From: Phycisphaeraceae bacterium
Lineage (GTDB): Bacteria; Planctomycetota; Phycisphaerae; Phycisphaerales; UBA1924
Assembly: GCA_019636515.1 (NCBI GenBank)
Contig: JAHBXI010000003.1
Span: 496,001-560,000 of the forward strand
Direction of reading: 5' to 3'
Length of the DNA: 64,000 bases
Under the pieces are notes generated by a model, which was given only the letters and a program-made list of their open reading frames with translations, ran no database searches and had not been told where the DNA came from. The position numbers were made by a program, and so were the translations under genes. Positions 1-8,542 of the stretch are shown one piece after another; the stretch's first letter is position 1, and the number at the start of each line of letters is the position of its first letter.

Positions 1-1442
1 ATGTCCGTCAGCACGTCCCCCTGGCGAAGACGCCCATCCCCACCCCGGCGGGGATCGACGACCCGCGTGATGATCAGGCCGTCGGCCTCCCCGGACTCGA
101 CCTCGACGCCCAGGCTCGCCATCCCGGGTCCGATCTCCTCGGGGACCATCTCGATCGACCGCACCCAGGCGCGGTAGTCACGATCGATGGTTGCCATCGG
201 CGTCCCGAAGGTCTTCTCCCACGCGATACGCCCGGTTCGGTCCTTTTCAAAGTCGGCGGTGTAGCGCTCGTACCAGTCCCGGATCTTGCCGTGATGAGCC
301 AGGTACAGGAACGCCGACCTTGCCCGGGCGTACGAGGCCAGCACCCGCAGGGACATGAACTCGTCGGGAGAGGCCGAGCAAAGGTCGGAGAGGCCCGCAA
401 GCCGCCCGGCGCGTTCGAGGCGTTTGACGATGTTGGTCCGCCACGAATGACGGAGGATGATGCCGCCATCCGGGGCGGGCCCGGCGTCGTAGTCCTCGAC
501 CAGCGTCCCCAGCCCCTCCTGCACCCATATCGCGTGGCGTTGCCCCAGCCGCAGGCAACTCCGCCAGTGCAGGACATGGAAGAACTCGTGCCGGAGGCTT
601 GATCCAAGATCCCGGGCGACCAGGATCTTCATGTCGTGGTCGTACTCCCCGCCGATCGAGGACAACCCGGCGCCACCCGAGGCCCCGTGCCGGGAGGCGA
701 TCCATCGCCCGAAATCGTCGGGAGTCGGAAGCACCACGACCACCCAGGGATCGTGGGCGGACTCGGGAGGATCAAGCAAGCCAGGGAAAATCTCCCGGCA
801 TGCCCACTCGCCCAGGCGAGAGATCTCTTCTCGGGCCGCGTCGGCGCTCGACGGCCGCACCGCGGTCACGTACACCAGGCGGAGCCGGTCGTCTCGATGC
901 ACCCGGTAGTCGCCCGAGAAAAAATCGAGCACGCTCGCGACGTTGGCGTCGCGGCGAGCGTCCAGAATGTCGGACCATCCCGCGCGGATCTCCCGGTACT
1001 CTCCTCTCGCTCGCAGGGGGGCCAGGGAAGGATCGCGATCCATGGTTCGCAGGTCATCAAACCCCTCCTCGATGGCCTGAACGAGCAGACGCATGCCATC
1101 GTCGTGGTCGCCCGCGGCGGTCCGAACGCAGGCAAGGTTGTACGTCACGACGAAATGCCCGGGCTGCAACGCGAGTTGCTCTCGGAGCAGGGCCTCGGCC
1201 TGGGCGAGTTCGCCTTCGTTGAAGGCGGCGATGGCCCGGCGTTCCAGTTCCATCGCCCGGGCGCGGCTCTGGGCACGGGCCGCGAATCGGTCGTCCGCCC
1301 CGACGTGGTCCCGTGCCGGCGGGGCATCACGACCCGGCTGATGAAAGCAGGCCACGGGGAACGAGGGAGCCGCCAGGGCCTGAGCGGCGATCGATCCCGT
1401 CATCGCCGGGAATGCCAGCGCGGCGAGCCACGCCCGATTCAC
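1..1442 (-). CDS. Exported HExxH metallopeptidase-like protein with TPR and PDZ-like regions (partial, C-terminus cut by window)
   Basis: The frame stays open to the left window edge, so the 3' end is missing; 480 residues are visible. The GTG start overlaps the purN stop (GTGA), which fixes the start and implies translational coupling. The N-terminus is a signal-peptide-like Ala-rich stretch. Residues about 60-150 look like a TPR pair (AIAAFNEGELAQAEALL). A zinc-peptidase type HEFFHVLH motif lies at about residue 285, followed about 20 residues later by WVQEGLGTLVE, which could supply the third ligand as in gluzincin families. The last visible residues (LGVEVESGEADGLIITRV) resemble the start of a PDZ domain. 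Location is probably periplasmic. The substrate is unknown; the peptidase call is inferred from the motif only. Confidence 0.75.
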   Translation of the reverse strand, partial: MNRAWLAALAFPAMTGSIAAQALAAPSFPVACFHQPGRDAPPARDHVGADDRFAARAQSRARAMELERRAIAAFNEGELAQAEALLREQLALQPGHFVVTYNLACVRTAAGDHDDGMRLLVQAIEEGFDDLRTMDRDPSLAPLRARGEYREIRAGWSDILDARRDANVASVLDFFSGDYRVHRDDRLRLVYVTAVRPSSADAAREEISRLGEWACREIFPGLLDPPESAHDPWVVVVLPTPDDFGRWIASRHGASGGAGLSSIGGEYDHDMKILVARDLGSSLRHEFFHVLHWRSCLRLGQRHAIWVQEGLGTLVEDYDAGPAPDGGIILRHSWRTNIVKRLERAGRLAGLSDLCSASPDEFMSLRVLASYARARSAFLYLAHHGKIRDWYERYTADFEKDRTGRIAWEKTFGTPMATIDRDYRAWVRSIEMVPEEIGPGMASLGVEVESGEADGLIITRVVDPRRGGDGRLRQGDVLTD

Positions 1443-2107
1443 GGGAGCGATCCCGTGGGAGGTGGCCCCGCGGGGGAAGCGCCGCGTGCCTGCCACGCCG
1501 TGATAAGGCCCTGCAGCGCCAGCGGGTACGCCCGGCACTCGAGGGCATACACACGGTCGGCGAGCGTGTCAGGCGTATCGCCGGGGAGGACCGGGCAGGT
1601 CAACTGCAAGACCACCTTGCCGTGGTCGTACTGGTCGTCGCAATGGTGGACGGTGCATCCCGAGACGACTCGTCCGGCGTCGATCACCGCCTGGTGTACG
1701 CGGCGTCCGTACATGCCGTGCCCGCCGAAGTCCGGCAAGAGCGCGGGGTGGATGTTGACGGTTCGGCATTCGAAGCCCGGCGGGATGGGCAACAGCCGCC
1801 GATATCCCGCCAGGACGATCCAGTCGATGCGGTGCTGGCCAAGCAGGTTCTTGATGCGTGACGGGTCGGAGGGCGCATCCTCGATCACGACGCGCAGCCC
1901 CGCCGAACGGGCCCGCTCCACGCCAGGGCACGGGCCAGACGCCACGACCAGTTCGATGGTCGCGTCGAGGTCTCCGATCTCGATCGCCTCGTGGAGGTTG
2001 ATCAGCGTGCGGCCAGCCCCGGAGATGAACACGCACAGGCGTGCCGGTCGCGCGGCTCGCCGGCGCCCGGAGGAGGGCACGTGACTGGATTCGGCGTGTC
2101 GGGTCAT
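1439..2107 (-). CDS. purN: Phosphoribosylglycinamide formyltransferase
   Basis: PurN transfers a formyl group from 10-formyl-THF to GAR in de novo purine synthesis (cytoplasm). The 222-residue protein has the expected length. The catalytic Asn-x-His is in NIHPALLP, and the catalytic Asp lies in the DDQYDHG segment, equivalent to the HxxxD region of the family. The usual GAR-phosphate loop G-x-G-S-N reads GAGRTL here, so the Ser-Asn pair is replaced; this is a visible deviation. The N-terminus has about 20 extra basic residues before the Rossmann strand. It sits in a minus-strand run STAS - purN - HExxH protein, with a 4-base overlap to the latter. Confidence 0.85.
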   Translation of the reverse strand: MTRHAESSHVPSSGRRRAARPARLCVFISGAGRTLINLHEAIEIGDLDATIELVVASGPCPGVERARSAGLRVVIEDAPSDPSRIKNLLGQHRIDWIVLAGYRRLLPIPPGFECRTVNIHPALLPDFGGHGMYGRRVHQAVIDAGRVVSGCTVHHCDDQYDHGKVVLQLTCPVLPGDTPDTLADRVYALECRAYPLALQGLITAWQARGASPAGPPPTGSLP

Positions 2108-2147
2108 GCGCGTTGCCGGGGTTGGCTGGCGGGGCCGGGTCGGTGCA

Positions 2148-2504
2148 TCATCGGACGGCCTTGAGCGCGGCCTCTCGATCCTTGACGATCGTGATGATGC
2201 GGTCGAGTTTGGTCAGTTTGAGCACGTCGAGGATCTCGGGCGCGAGGTTGAAGACCGCCAGCCGTCCGCCTTGCGATTTGCAGGTCTTGCTGAGGTTGAC
2301 CAGCGCGCCAAGGCCCACCGAGGGGAGCATCGTGAGTTGCTCCGCGTCGAGGGCGACTTTCCAGCCGAAGGGGGCCGCCGCCTGCCCGAGTTCGTTCTGA
2401 ATCACCTGCGATTCCCGCTCGGCGATCTTCTCGACGAGGATCTTCGCGACCACGGCGTTGCCGTCGAGTTCGCAGGAGATGTACGTCGACTGGATAAGTC
2501 CCAT
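2148..2504 (-). CDS. STAS-domain protein (anti-sigma factor antagonist-like)
   Basis: 118 residues forming a single STAS domain. The segment LPSVGLGALVNLSKTCK corresponds to the conserved helix after the regulatory Ser/Thr of SpoIIAA/RsbV-type proteins, and the C-terminal part (LAVFNLAPEILDVLKLTKLD) matches the last strand/helix pair. Such proteins bind partner-switching kinases or anti-sigma factors. No RsbW-type kinase gene lies beside it, so the partner is elsewhere or the role differs. It is 40 bases upstream of purN on the same strand. Confidence 0.8.
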   Translation of the reverse strand: MGLIQSTYISCELDGNAVVAKILVEKIAERESQVIQNELGQAAAPFGWKVALDAEQLTMLPSVGLGALVNLSKTCKSQGGRLAVFNLAPEILDVLKLTKLDRIITIVKDREAALKAVR

Positions 2505-2647
2505 GAGGCCCTTTCATCCCGTGTGCCGCTCGGCGTGCGGGCCCAAGCCCGGCTTGCTGTAGGATAACACGTCGTCGGGGTTGTTTCCGAGCCGGGGCGG
2601 GCTCGGCCGCGCTTTCCCCGGGACGTGGCATCCCTGGGAGTCCAGGG

Positions 2648-3079
2648 CTACTCCGCGGCCGGAAGCGGGACGTTCGCGATGGGTAGCGGGTGTCCGTGCT
2701 CGTCCACGGCGACCATGACCAGCGTGGCGGTCGTGACGGAGGCGTGCGCCCCGTCGGTGTACCGCTCGGCCTCGACCTCGACACGCACCGTTACGCTCGT
2801 GCGCCCGACGCGGGTGGTCCGGGCGTAGAAATTGACGATGTCCCCGAGGTTCACGGGCGCCTTGAAATCCACCCGGTCGATGGCGGCGGTGACCCACCGG
2901 CAGGAGGCGTGACGCCGGGCCTCGACAAACCCCGCCTGGTCGATGTAACTCAGGATGACCCCACCGAAGACGGTCCCGTAGTGGTTGGTGTCCCGGGGAA
3001 GCGTCATCACCCGCAGCGCGAGGCTGCGGCCCGGATCGGTGGGTGGCGGTGGTACATCCCCTGGCATCGCGGCAACCAT
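2648..3079 (-). CDS. Acyl-CoA thioesterase of the hot-dog fold (YciA/BFIT-like)
   Basis: About 143 residues with the single hot-dog domain layout: GTVFGGVILSYIDQAGFVEA is the typical segment with the central hot-dog helix, DRVDFKAPVNLGDIV is the catalytic-face strand, and a TTATLVMVAVDEHG strand follows. The likely reaction is hydrolysis of fatty acyl-CoA thioesters in the cytoplasm. The start at 3079 is preferred because GAGG lies 9 bases upstream; an ATG four codons later and a longer upstream frame are also possible. It is divergent from the DinB-like gene, with about 100 bases between the starts to hold both promoters. Confidence 0.85.
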   Translation of the reverse strand: MVAAMPGDVPPPPTDPGRSLALRVMTLPRDTNHYGTVFGGVILSYIDQAGFVEARRHASCRWVTAAIDRVDFKAPVNLGDIVNFYARTTRVGRTSVTVRVEVEAERYTDGAHASVTTATLVMVAVDEHGHPLPIANVPLPAAE

Positions 3080-3182
3080 AGGATTGATCCTCGCGGCGAC
3101 GGGCCGCGGCCGGTTGGCGCAAGTCCGCAAGCCATCGGCCGCCGGTCTGGCGGCCGCTCTCGCGGGGACATGGGAGAACGAC

Positions 3183-3965
3183 GTGAGCGATCATCCATCC
3201 GCCGATTCCCGCACAGGCCCGGCAACCGGCGGAACCGCTTCCTGCCGTGGGCAAACCGGATCCGCTTCCGGCACGGACGGGGAGCATGCGCGAGTTGCGC
3301 CGGTCCTGGCCATCGCCCTCCCCAAGCCCCAGATCGACCAGTTCCGATCCCTGGACACGCTCGCCCTGATCGCCCGGTTCCGAAGGGGGATTGAGTCGTT
3401 CGACCGGCGGATCTTCTTCCTGGACGAGGCGCGGCTCGACATGGCATTCCTCCCCGACGCGGGCGTGGGTCGCTGGCCCATCCGCGTGCTCGTCGGACAC
3501 CTGGCCGACGCCCAGATCGCGACGGTGCATCGTGTACGCCGGGCGGTGGCGGAGGATCATCCGGTGATCGCCGCGTGGGACGAGAACGCGTTTATTGACT
3601 CGGGCGTGTACGGGCGGTCGTCGGCGGCGATGATGGCCGGTGAGGCCGCGCCGTCCGGACCGGGCGGTTCGGCGTTCCCGCTGGCCGGCTTTGTCGCGGT
3701 GATCCACACGCTCCGGCGGTGGATGTCCGAGTGGCTCCTGACGCTCACCCCCGCGCAGTGGGAGCGGGCCGTGCTGCACCCAGAGCGAGGGGAACTCTCC
3801 GTGCGCACGCTGATCGAGTACGACACCTGGCACCTGGAAAACCACGCCTGGTACCTCAACGCCAAGGTCGAGAAACTCCTGGGCGTCGATGCGGGCGAGG
3901 ACCTGGTCGAACCGGCGGACGCGCCCGGCGGGTGCGGGAGCGGGTGCGGCTGCGCGAAACGATGA
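3183..3965 (+). CDS. DinB-like four-helix metal-binding protein with Cys-rich tail
   Basis: The GTG start at 3183 is chosen because GGGAG lies just upstream and the frame before it is low-complexity. 260 residues. The DinB/YfiT signature is visible: a helix containing VLVGHLADAQ, and the HxxxH helix YDTWHLENHAWYL near the C-terminus, which together supply a His triad for a metal. DinB proteins include thiol-dependent transferases and proteins of unknown function. The last residues are GGCGSGCGCAKR, a small Cys cluster after the domain that is not part of the usual fold and may bind metal. The stop codon overlaps an ATG (ATGA) of a longer frame of nadB. Confidence 0.75.
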   Translation: MSDHPSADSRTGPATGGTASCRGQTGSASGTDGEHARVAPVLAIALPKPQIDQFRSLDTLALIARFRRGIESFDRRIFFLDEARLDMAFLPDAGVGRWPIRVLVGHLADAQIATVHRVRRAVAEDHPVIAAWDENAFIDSGVYGRSSAAMMAGEAAPSGPGGSAFPLAGFVAVIHTLRRWMSEWLLTLTPAQWERAVLHPERGELSVRTLIEYDTWHLENHAWYLNAKVEKLLGVDAGEDLVEPADAPGGCGSGCGCAKR

Positions 3966-4039
3966 AGTTCCGATGGACGCCCGGCGCGGCCGGTCACGGG
4001 CCGATCCGTCCTACGCCCGGGTGGTCCGGCGCCGATTAC

Positions 4040-5746
4040 ATGGACCCTCTCTTGGACCCTCTCTTCGACAACCGCCGTTACTTGATCCCGTTCCGTTCAT
4101 CGCTGCTGCCGCAGATCTTCACGGGGACGCTGGTGATCGGGTCGGGCGTGGCCGGGCTGCGAGCGGCGATCTCCGCCGCCGAGCATGGGGAAGTCATCGT
4201 CCTGGCGAAGGCGGAGACCGCGGCCTCCAACACCGCGTGGGCCCAGGGGGGAGTGGCCGCCGCCATCGACCGCGGCGATTCGGTCGATGACCACGTCCGG
4301 GACACCCTGGTCGCCGGGGCAGGGCTGTGCGATCCGGAGGCGGTCCGGCTGGTGATCGACCAGGGGCGCGACCGCGTCCGAGAACTCCTTGACTGGGGCA
4401 TGCGAGCCGACCTGACGCCCGAAGGGGACACCGCCTTCGGGCGTGAAGGCGGTCATGGAAGGGCCCGCATCCTCCACGCCGACGGGGACGCGACGGGCCG
4501 GGAGATCCAGCGCGTCCTGCTCGATCGCGTCCTTGCGACGCCCGCCATCCGAGTCTTTGAGCATTGCTTCTCGCTTGACCTGATAACGCCGTCGGTCGAG
4601 GTCGGCTCCCCGGTCATGGGCGCGATCACCCACCATCCCAGGTTCGGGCTTCAGATGATCTGGGCCAAGGCCACGATCCTGGCCAGCGGGGGGGCGGGGA
4701 TGTTGTTCCGAGAGACCACCAATCCTCGCGTCGCCACCGCCGACGGCGTCGCGATGGCCTACCGGGCCGGGGCGTCGCTGGCCGACATGGCGTTTGTTCA
4801 GTTTCATCCCACGACGCTCTACCTCCCGGGGGCCACCAGGCTCCTGATCTCCGAGGCCGTGCGCGGCGAGGGCGCCAGACTCGTCGACAACTCCGGGAAT
4901 CGGTTCATGGTCGATGAGCACGAACTGGCCGATCTGGCGCCCAGAGATATCGTGAGCCGGGCGATCGTGCGGCAGATCTCCCGTCAGGGCGGCCGTCACG
5001 TCTGGCTCGACGCCCGCCACGTCCCTCATTTCCCGGCCCGGTTCCCGTCGATCACCGCGGAACTGCGCCGGTTCGAGATCGATCCGTCGCGCGACCTCAT
5101 CCCCGTGCATCCGGCGGCCCACTCCATGATCGGAGGGGTGCGCACGGACCTGTCGGGTCGCAGCGACGTTCCGGGGTTCTACGCGGTGGGAGAGGTCGCC
5201 GCCTGCGGACTCCACGGGGCCAACCGCCTGGCGAGCAACTCGCTGCTGGAGGGCCTGGTCATGGGCGAGATCGCCGGCCGGTGCGCGGCGGAGATGGCTC
5301 ACCCGCCCGCGAACGGGTCGGGAGCGAGCAACGCCTGGGGGGTCGCCCCCCGGCAGAGCCCGGTGCCCATCATCTCCGACATCCGGCCCAGCGACCACGG
5401 GGAACTCGACCTGGTCGATGTGCAGTCGAGCCTTCGATCGTCGATGTGGCGCCACGTGGGGATCGAACGGATCGGACCCAGACTGCGCGATGCCGGGGAG
5501 ATGTTTGATTTCTGGGCCAGGTACACGCTCGACAAGATCTTTGACGATCGCTTCGGGTGGGAGACGCAGAACATGCTGCTGGTCGGGGCTCTCATGGCCC
5601 GTTCGGCCCTGTGGAGAGAAGAGTCGCGCGGGGCGCACGCCCGATCGGACTTCCCCGCCTCGCGGGCGGAGTTCGAGGCCCACGACCTCTGGCGGCGCGG
5701 CCGCGCCATGCCGATCGTCTGCCCTCTGGGGAGCGTCTTTGGATGA
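4040..5746 (+). CDS. nadB: L-aspartate oxidase
   Basis: NadB oxidises L-aspartate to iminoaspartate with FAD, the first step of de novo NAD synthesis. 568 residues. FAD-binding LVIGSGVAGLRAA is at the N-terminus, then SNTAWAQGGVAAA. The active-site regions include QFHPTTLYLP and EAVRGEGARLVD, and the family signature HGANRLASNSLLEGLV is near residue 400. The C-terminal helical domain is present. The start at 4040 fits the homologous core; an in-frame ATG at 3962 overlaps the preceding stop (ATGA) and would add 26 residues, so it cannot be excluded. nadA and nadC are not in the window. The stop overlaps the next start (ATGA). Confidence 0.93.
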   Translation: MDPLLDPLFDNRRYLIPFRSSLLPQIFTGTLVIGSGVAGLRAAISAAEHGEVIVLAKAETAASNTAWAQGGVAAAIDRGDSVDDHVRDTLVAGAGLCDPEAVRLVIDQGRDRVRELLDWGMRADLTPEGDTAFGREGGHGRARILHADGDATGREIQRVLLDRVLATPAIRVFEHCFSLDLITPSVEVGSPVMGAITHHPRFGLQMIWAKATILASGGAGMLFRETTNPRVATADGVAMAYRAGASLADMAFVQFHPTTLYLPGATRLLISEAVRGEGARLVDNSGNRFMVDEHELADLAPRDIVSRAIVRQISRQGGRHVWLDARHVPHFPARFPSITAELRRFEIDPSRDLIPVHPAAHSMIGGVRTDLSGRSDVPGFYAVGEVAACGLHGANRLASNSLLEGLVMGEIAGRCAAEMAHPPANGSGASNAWGVAPRQSPVPIISDIRPSDHGELDLVDVQSSLRSSMWRHVGIERIGPRLRDAGEMFDFWARYTLDKIFDDRFGWETQNMLLVGALMARSALWREESRGAHARSDFPASRAEFEAHDLWRRGRAMPIVCPLGSVFG

Positions 5747-6420
5747 TCACGGGCCGTCTGCATCGTTTGCCGGCGAGCCTCGCGGGGCGGTGTCGGTCGG
5801 CCATGGCCGTCCCGGCCCTGGGTCGGTTGGCTCTGGGTCGGTTGCCTCGGGGGTTCTTGGTCCTGGGGCTGTTGGCGTTCGGACTGTCGGCGTGCGAGAG
5901 CGAGACCCGCGTGATCCACAACCGCCCGATGCTCGCCGGGCTTCCCGGGTCGGAGAGCGCCACGCCGGTCTCGCGATTCCCGAAGGGGTACCGCGATCCG
6001 ACCTACCTGGCCGACGACGAACTGGTGGTGCGGAGCAACGATGGCACGGTCGGGACGCTCCGCGCGAGGACGGCTCGCCACCTTATGCGGCACATCTACT
6101 CGACGCTCATGAACAACGAAGAAGAGTTGTTCGTGAGCCAGGTGCTCAGCGAACAGACCCGGCGGGAGTATTACCAGCACGGGCGGCACCCACGGGAGGC
6201 GTTCCAGACGCTGCGCGACAACGCCGGGGACGTGCTGACGCTCTTCGATCGGATGCCCATGGGGGAATCGACGCCGGGGCTTTTTCTCCAGCCGGTCGGG
6301 GGTGGCGTCCAGCGGCTGCGCGTGCAGGGCCTTGCCGCTCGCGACCTGCGGTGGGTCGGGTTCGACATGATGATGGAACAAGGAAACTGGCGACTGGTCT
6401 GGTTCGTGCCCGGACACTGA
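5743..6420 (+). CDS. Predicted lipoprotein, unknown function
   Basis: 225 residues. Start ATG overlaps the nadB stop (ATGA). A hydrophobic stretch ends in a lipobox (GLSAC, Cys about 51), so the protein is probably anchored to a membrane facing the periplasm. If translation starts at the internal ATG at 5803, the signal peptide would have a more normal length. The mature part has no recognised motif; it is mixed alpha/beta with LMRHIYSTLMNNEEELFVSQVL forming a helix and a short GNWRLVWFVPGH end resembling a small beta-sheet protein. Co-transcription with nadB is likely from the overlap; a functional link is not implied. Confidence 0.7.
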   Translation: MITGRLHRLPASLAGRCRSAMAVPALGRLALGRLPRGFLVLGLLAFGLSACESETRVIHNRPMLAGLPGSESATPVSRFPKGYRDPTYLADDELVVRSNDGTVGTLRARTARHLMRHIYSTLMNNEEELFVSQVLSEQTRREYYQHGRHPREAFQTLRDNAGDVLTLFDRMPMGESTPGLFLQPVGGGVQRLRVQGLAARDLRWVGFDMMMEQGNWRLVWFVPGH

Positions 6421-6459
6421 ACAGATCGAGTCTTCGTTCCGCGCGGCCGTGGGAGACGG

Positions 6460-7347
6460 TCAAGGCTGGGCGGTCGGAACGCCGACCACCGCCACGCCGA
6501 GTTCATCGGCCAGGTCGAGGACCTTGTGCTTCTCGAGCATGATGACGTCGCCCGCGGCCAGGGCAAGGCACCCGCCCCCGTTGGCGGCGATGTTCTCGAC
6601 CGTACGCGTCCCGATCGTCGGAACGTCCGACCGACGGTCGTGTCCCGCCCGGGCTCCTTTGCACAGGGTCCACCCCCTGGCCCGGCAGATCTGCCCGACG
6701 CGATCGATCATGCGGTCGGTCCCCTCGACGGCTTCGACGGCGATCACGTCACGCTCCCGGACGGCCAGGGCTTGCCCGATGTCGAGCCGCAGGATCTGGG
6801 TGAGCATCGGCCAGACGAACTCGATGTCTCTGGTCTGCTCGGCCGTGGGGCGGCGCTTGGTCATCACGCCGGGGGTCGCGAGTTCGTCGGGGATGGGGGA
6901 GGTCGAATCGAGCAGGGCGACGCCGCAGCGGTCCAGTTCCTCGGCGATGGCCGAGAGAACCGCGTGCGAGCGGCGGTCGCGACGCAGGTGGCGGTACCAC
7001 GCCACGATGGTGCGCAGGTCCGGGATGTTCCGGACTATGCGCAGCGGGTCATGCATGATCTTGGCTTTGTCCACCCGGCCCACCATGATCGCGTGCCGCA
7101 CCCCGATCCGAGAGAGGATCCGCCCCCAGGTGCCGACCTTCAACACGCCCACCTCCCGGAACGACGAGCACAGCACCGGAAGTTCGGGCTCGTACTGGCG
7201 GAACAACCCCAGGGCATGCACCGGATGGCCCGCATCACGCAGGCCGCGGGCCACGAGTACCGGCAGTTGCCCGCCTCCCGCGATCAGCCCCACGGGGGTC
7301 GGCGGAGGAGGTGGATCGGGAAGAATCGTCAGGGCGGCCGCGGTCAT
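6460..7347 (-). CDS. lpxI: UDP-2,3-diacylglucosamine pyrophosphatase LpxI
   Basis: LpxI hydrolyses UDP-2,3-diacylglucosamine to lipid X in lipid A synthesis and replaces LpxH in many bacteria. 295 residues, near the family's usual 270-290. The N-terminal nucleotide-binding domain begins GLIAGGGQLP. The C-terminal catalytic domain contains GVMTKRRPTAEQTRDIEF, QALAVRERDVIAVEAVEGTD and SDVPTIGTRTVEN, all typical of this family. A proline-rich N-terminal extension (DPPPPPTP) precedes the core. It stands alone on the minus strand. Its presence, with the LptC/LptA-like gene at 55-58 kb, argues for an outer membrane with lipid A. Confidence 0.92.
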   Translation of the reverse strand: MTAAALTILPDPPPPPTPVGLIAGGGQLPVLVARGLRDAGHPVHALGLFRQYEPELPVLCSSFREVGVLKVGTWGRILSRIGVRHAIMVGRVDKAKIMHDPLRIVRNIPDLRTIVAWYRHLRRDRRSHAVLSAIAEELDRCGVALLDSTSPIPDELATPGVMTKRRPTAEQTRDIEFVWPMLTQILRLDIGQALAVRERDVIAVEAVEGTDRMIDRVGQICRARGWTLCKGARAGHDRRSDVPTIGTRTVENIAANGGGCLALAAGDVIMLEKHKVLDLADELGVAVVGVPTAQP

Positions 7348-7660
7348 GGGTTGGATATCTGCTTCCGCGGATCGATTTCACCAGAAATCGACGGCGCGAG
7401 CCGGAAGATCGGGAGTGCTCAACTCAGCCTATCTCGAAACCAGCCCGCCAGGCGTTTCGCGGACTTGAAGCCCGCACGATCCGGCCGCGGGCATACCGAT
7501 GAGAAAAAGTATATGCGGATCGTGGCGTGTCGTATTCAATAGGGTTCTGATCGGATCAAGGGTGGTGGCCCGGCGAGGCCGGTTCGGTGGATCCGGTGAT
7601 CTCCCAGCCGATAAGACGAATCTCGATTGAGGGGATGGACCACAGCGAGAGACCGCCGCC
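7348..7660. other. Intergenic stretch between lpxI and the small zinc-ribbon gene
   Basis: 313 bases between divergent genes, presumably holding both promoters. No open frame with protein-like composition, RNA gene or clear terminator was seen. A GCCGATAA octamer (7607-7614), like the -10 of sigma-28 promoters, occurs here but without a TAAA box at the right spacing. The stretch is less GC-rich than the genes around it. Confidence 0.4.
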
Positions 7661-7948
7661 ATGCATTCCCCAAATGGAATACGACGCGAGAGTGATCGAT
7701 CTTTGTTCGGTTCGGGGATTGACATCAAGGAATCCGACCCCTCGCCGGCCCGCGCGGGGCCATCGGACGGGGGATGCCCGCGTCCGTTCCTGCGGGTGTT
7801 TTTCCGGTGCTCGAACCAGTACCTGTACGTCCCGCGAAACGCCCGCGGGTCGGCGTATCGGGCGATGTGTCCGCGGTGCGGCCGTCACGTTGATTTCGTG
7901 GTCGGACCGGGCGGGACTTCCCAGCGTTTTTTCGAGTTGAGTTGCTGA
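7661..7948 (+). CDS. Small zinc-ribbon-like protein
   Basis: Up to 95 residues; the first 45 or so are low-complexity, so the real start may lie further downstream. The core starts near FLRVFFRC and has Cys at FFRC, a CPRC pair 24 residues on, and a final Cys at the C-terminus, with a conserved-looking VGPGGTSQRFFELSC end. This spacing suggests one zinc ribbon. Small stand-alone proteins of this type occur in planctomycetes, but I know no function. It precedes the next gene by 36 bases in the same direction. Confidence 0.55.
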   Translation: MHSPNGIRRESDRSLFGSGIDIKESDPSPARAGPSDGGCPRPFLRVFFRCSNQYLYVPRNARGSAYRAMCPRCGRHVDFVVGPGGTSQRFFELSC

Positions 7949-7973
7949 ACGGGCGACTGGTCGCGGGGGTTCG

Positions 7974-7984
7974 TATAGTGCTTC
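7974..7984 (+). promoter_or_regulatory. Possible -10 element of a leaderless transcript
   Basis: TATAGT (7974-7979) ends five bases before the ATG at 7985, and no Shine-Dalgarno sequence lies in the normal window. That arrangement is typical of leaderless mRNAs, where the transcript begins at or next to the start codon. No convincing -35 hexamer is present at 16-18 bases upstream. Confidence 0.35.
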
Positions 7985-8542
7985 ATGCAGGGATCAGGAA
8001 CCCCCTTGGCGTACAGCATCGAGCGTCCCTCGGGGAAATGCGCGGCGACCGGCCGCCCGATCGCGGTTGGAGAGCCCTTCGTCGCCGTGCTGGTCGAGCA
8101 CGAGACCTCGGGCGAAATGCGGCGTGAGGATTTCTCCCGCGCCGCGTGGGAGGGTGGGGTCCGCCCTCCGACGGGACGGGTCTTTGCATCCTGGTTCTCG
8201 GTGATGGCCGCCCCGGGAACGAAGAAAAAGCCGCTCCTGAGCGACGACGAACTGGTCGAGATTTTCGAGCAGGCGCCCGCCTCGACCGAGCGGCGGGCGT
8301 TGATCTTCCGTTACCTGCTTGGCCTTGTGCTGTTGCGCCGGCGGATGCTTCGGTTCGAGCGCCAGCGCCCCGGCGCGTCGGGAGAGATGGTGATGGTGGT
8401 GCGTCGTCGCGGGGCGGCGGAAGGTGACGAGATTGAGATCACCGACCCCGGGATGGACGAGGCGTCGATCACCGAAGCGATGGAGGAACTCTCCAGGGTC
8501 ATCCCGATCGACGAGGCGCCCGAGAGCGGGGTTGGGGCGTGA
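7985..8542 (+). CDS. Conserved-looking cytoplasmic protein of unknown function
   Basis: 185 residues, no signal peptide or membrane helix. The N-terminus (YSIERPSGKCAATGRPIAVG) looks like a small CxxTG-type knuckle, followed by VAVLVEHETSG; the middle is a helix pair (ALIFRYLLGLVLLRRRMLRF), and the C-terminus is acidic. The family is not recognised. It opens a run of three coupled genes: its stop overlaps the next start (GTGA). The absence of a ribosome site and the TATAGT just upstream suggest leaderless expression. Confidence 0.6.
   Translation: MQGSGTPLAYSIERPSGKCAATGRPIAVGEPFVAVLVEHETSGEMRREDFSRAAWEGGVRPPTGRVFASWFSVMAAPGTKKKPLLSDDELVEIFEQAPASTERRALIFRYLLGLVLLRRRMLRFERQRPGASGEMVMVVRRRGAAEGDEIEITDPGMDEASITEAMEELSRVIPIDEAPESGVGA

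Noticed and set aside
636-2084. Plus-strand open frame over the partial HExxH gene and purN
   Set aside because: No motif; the minus strand has PurN motifs, HEFFHVLH and a GTGA overlap.
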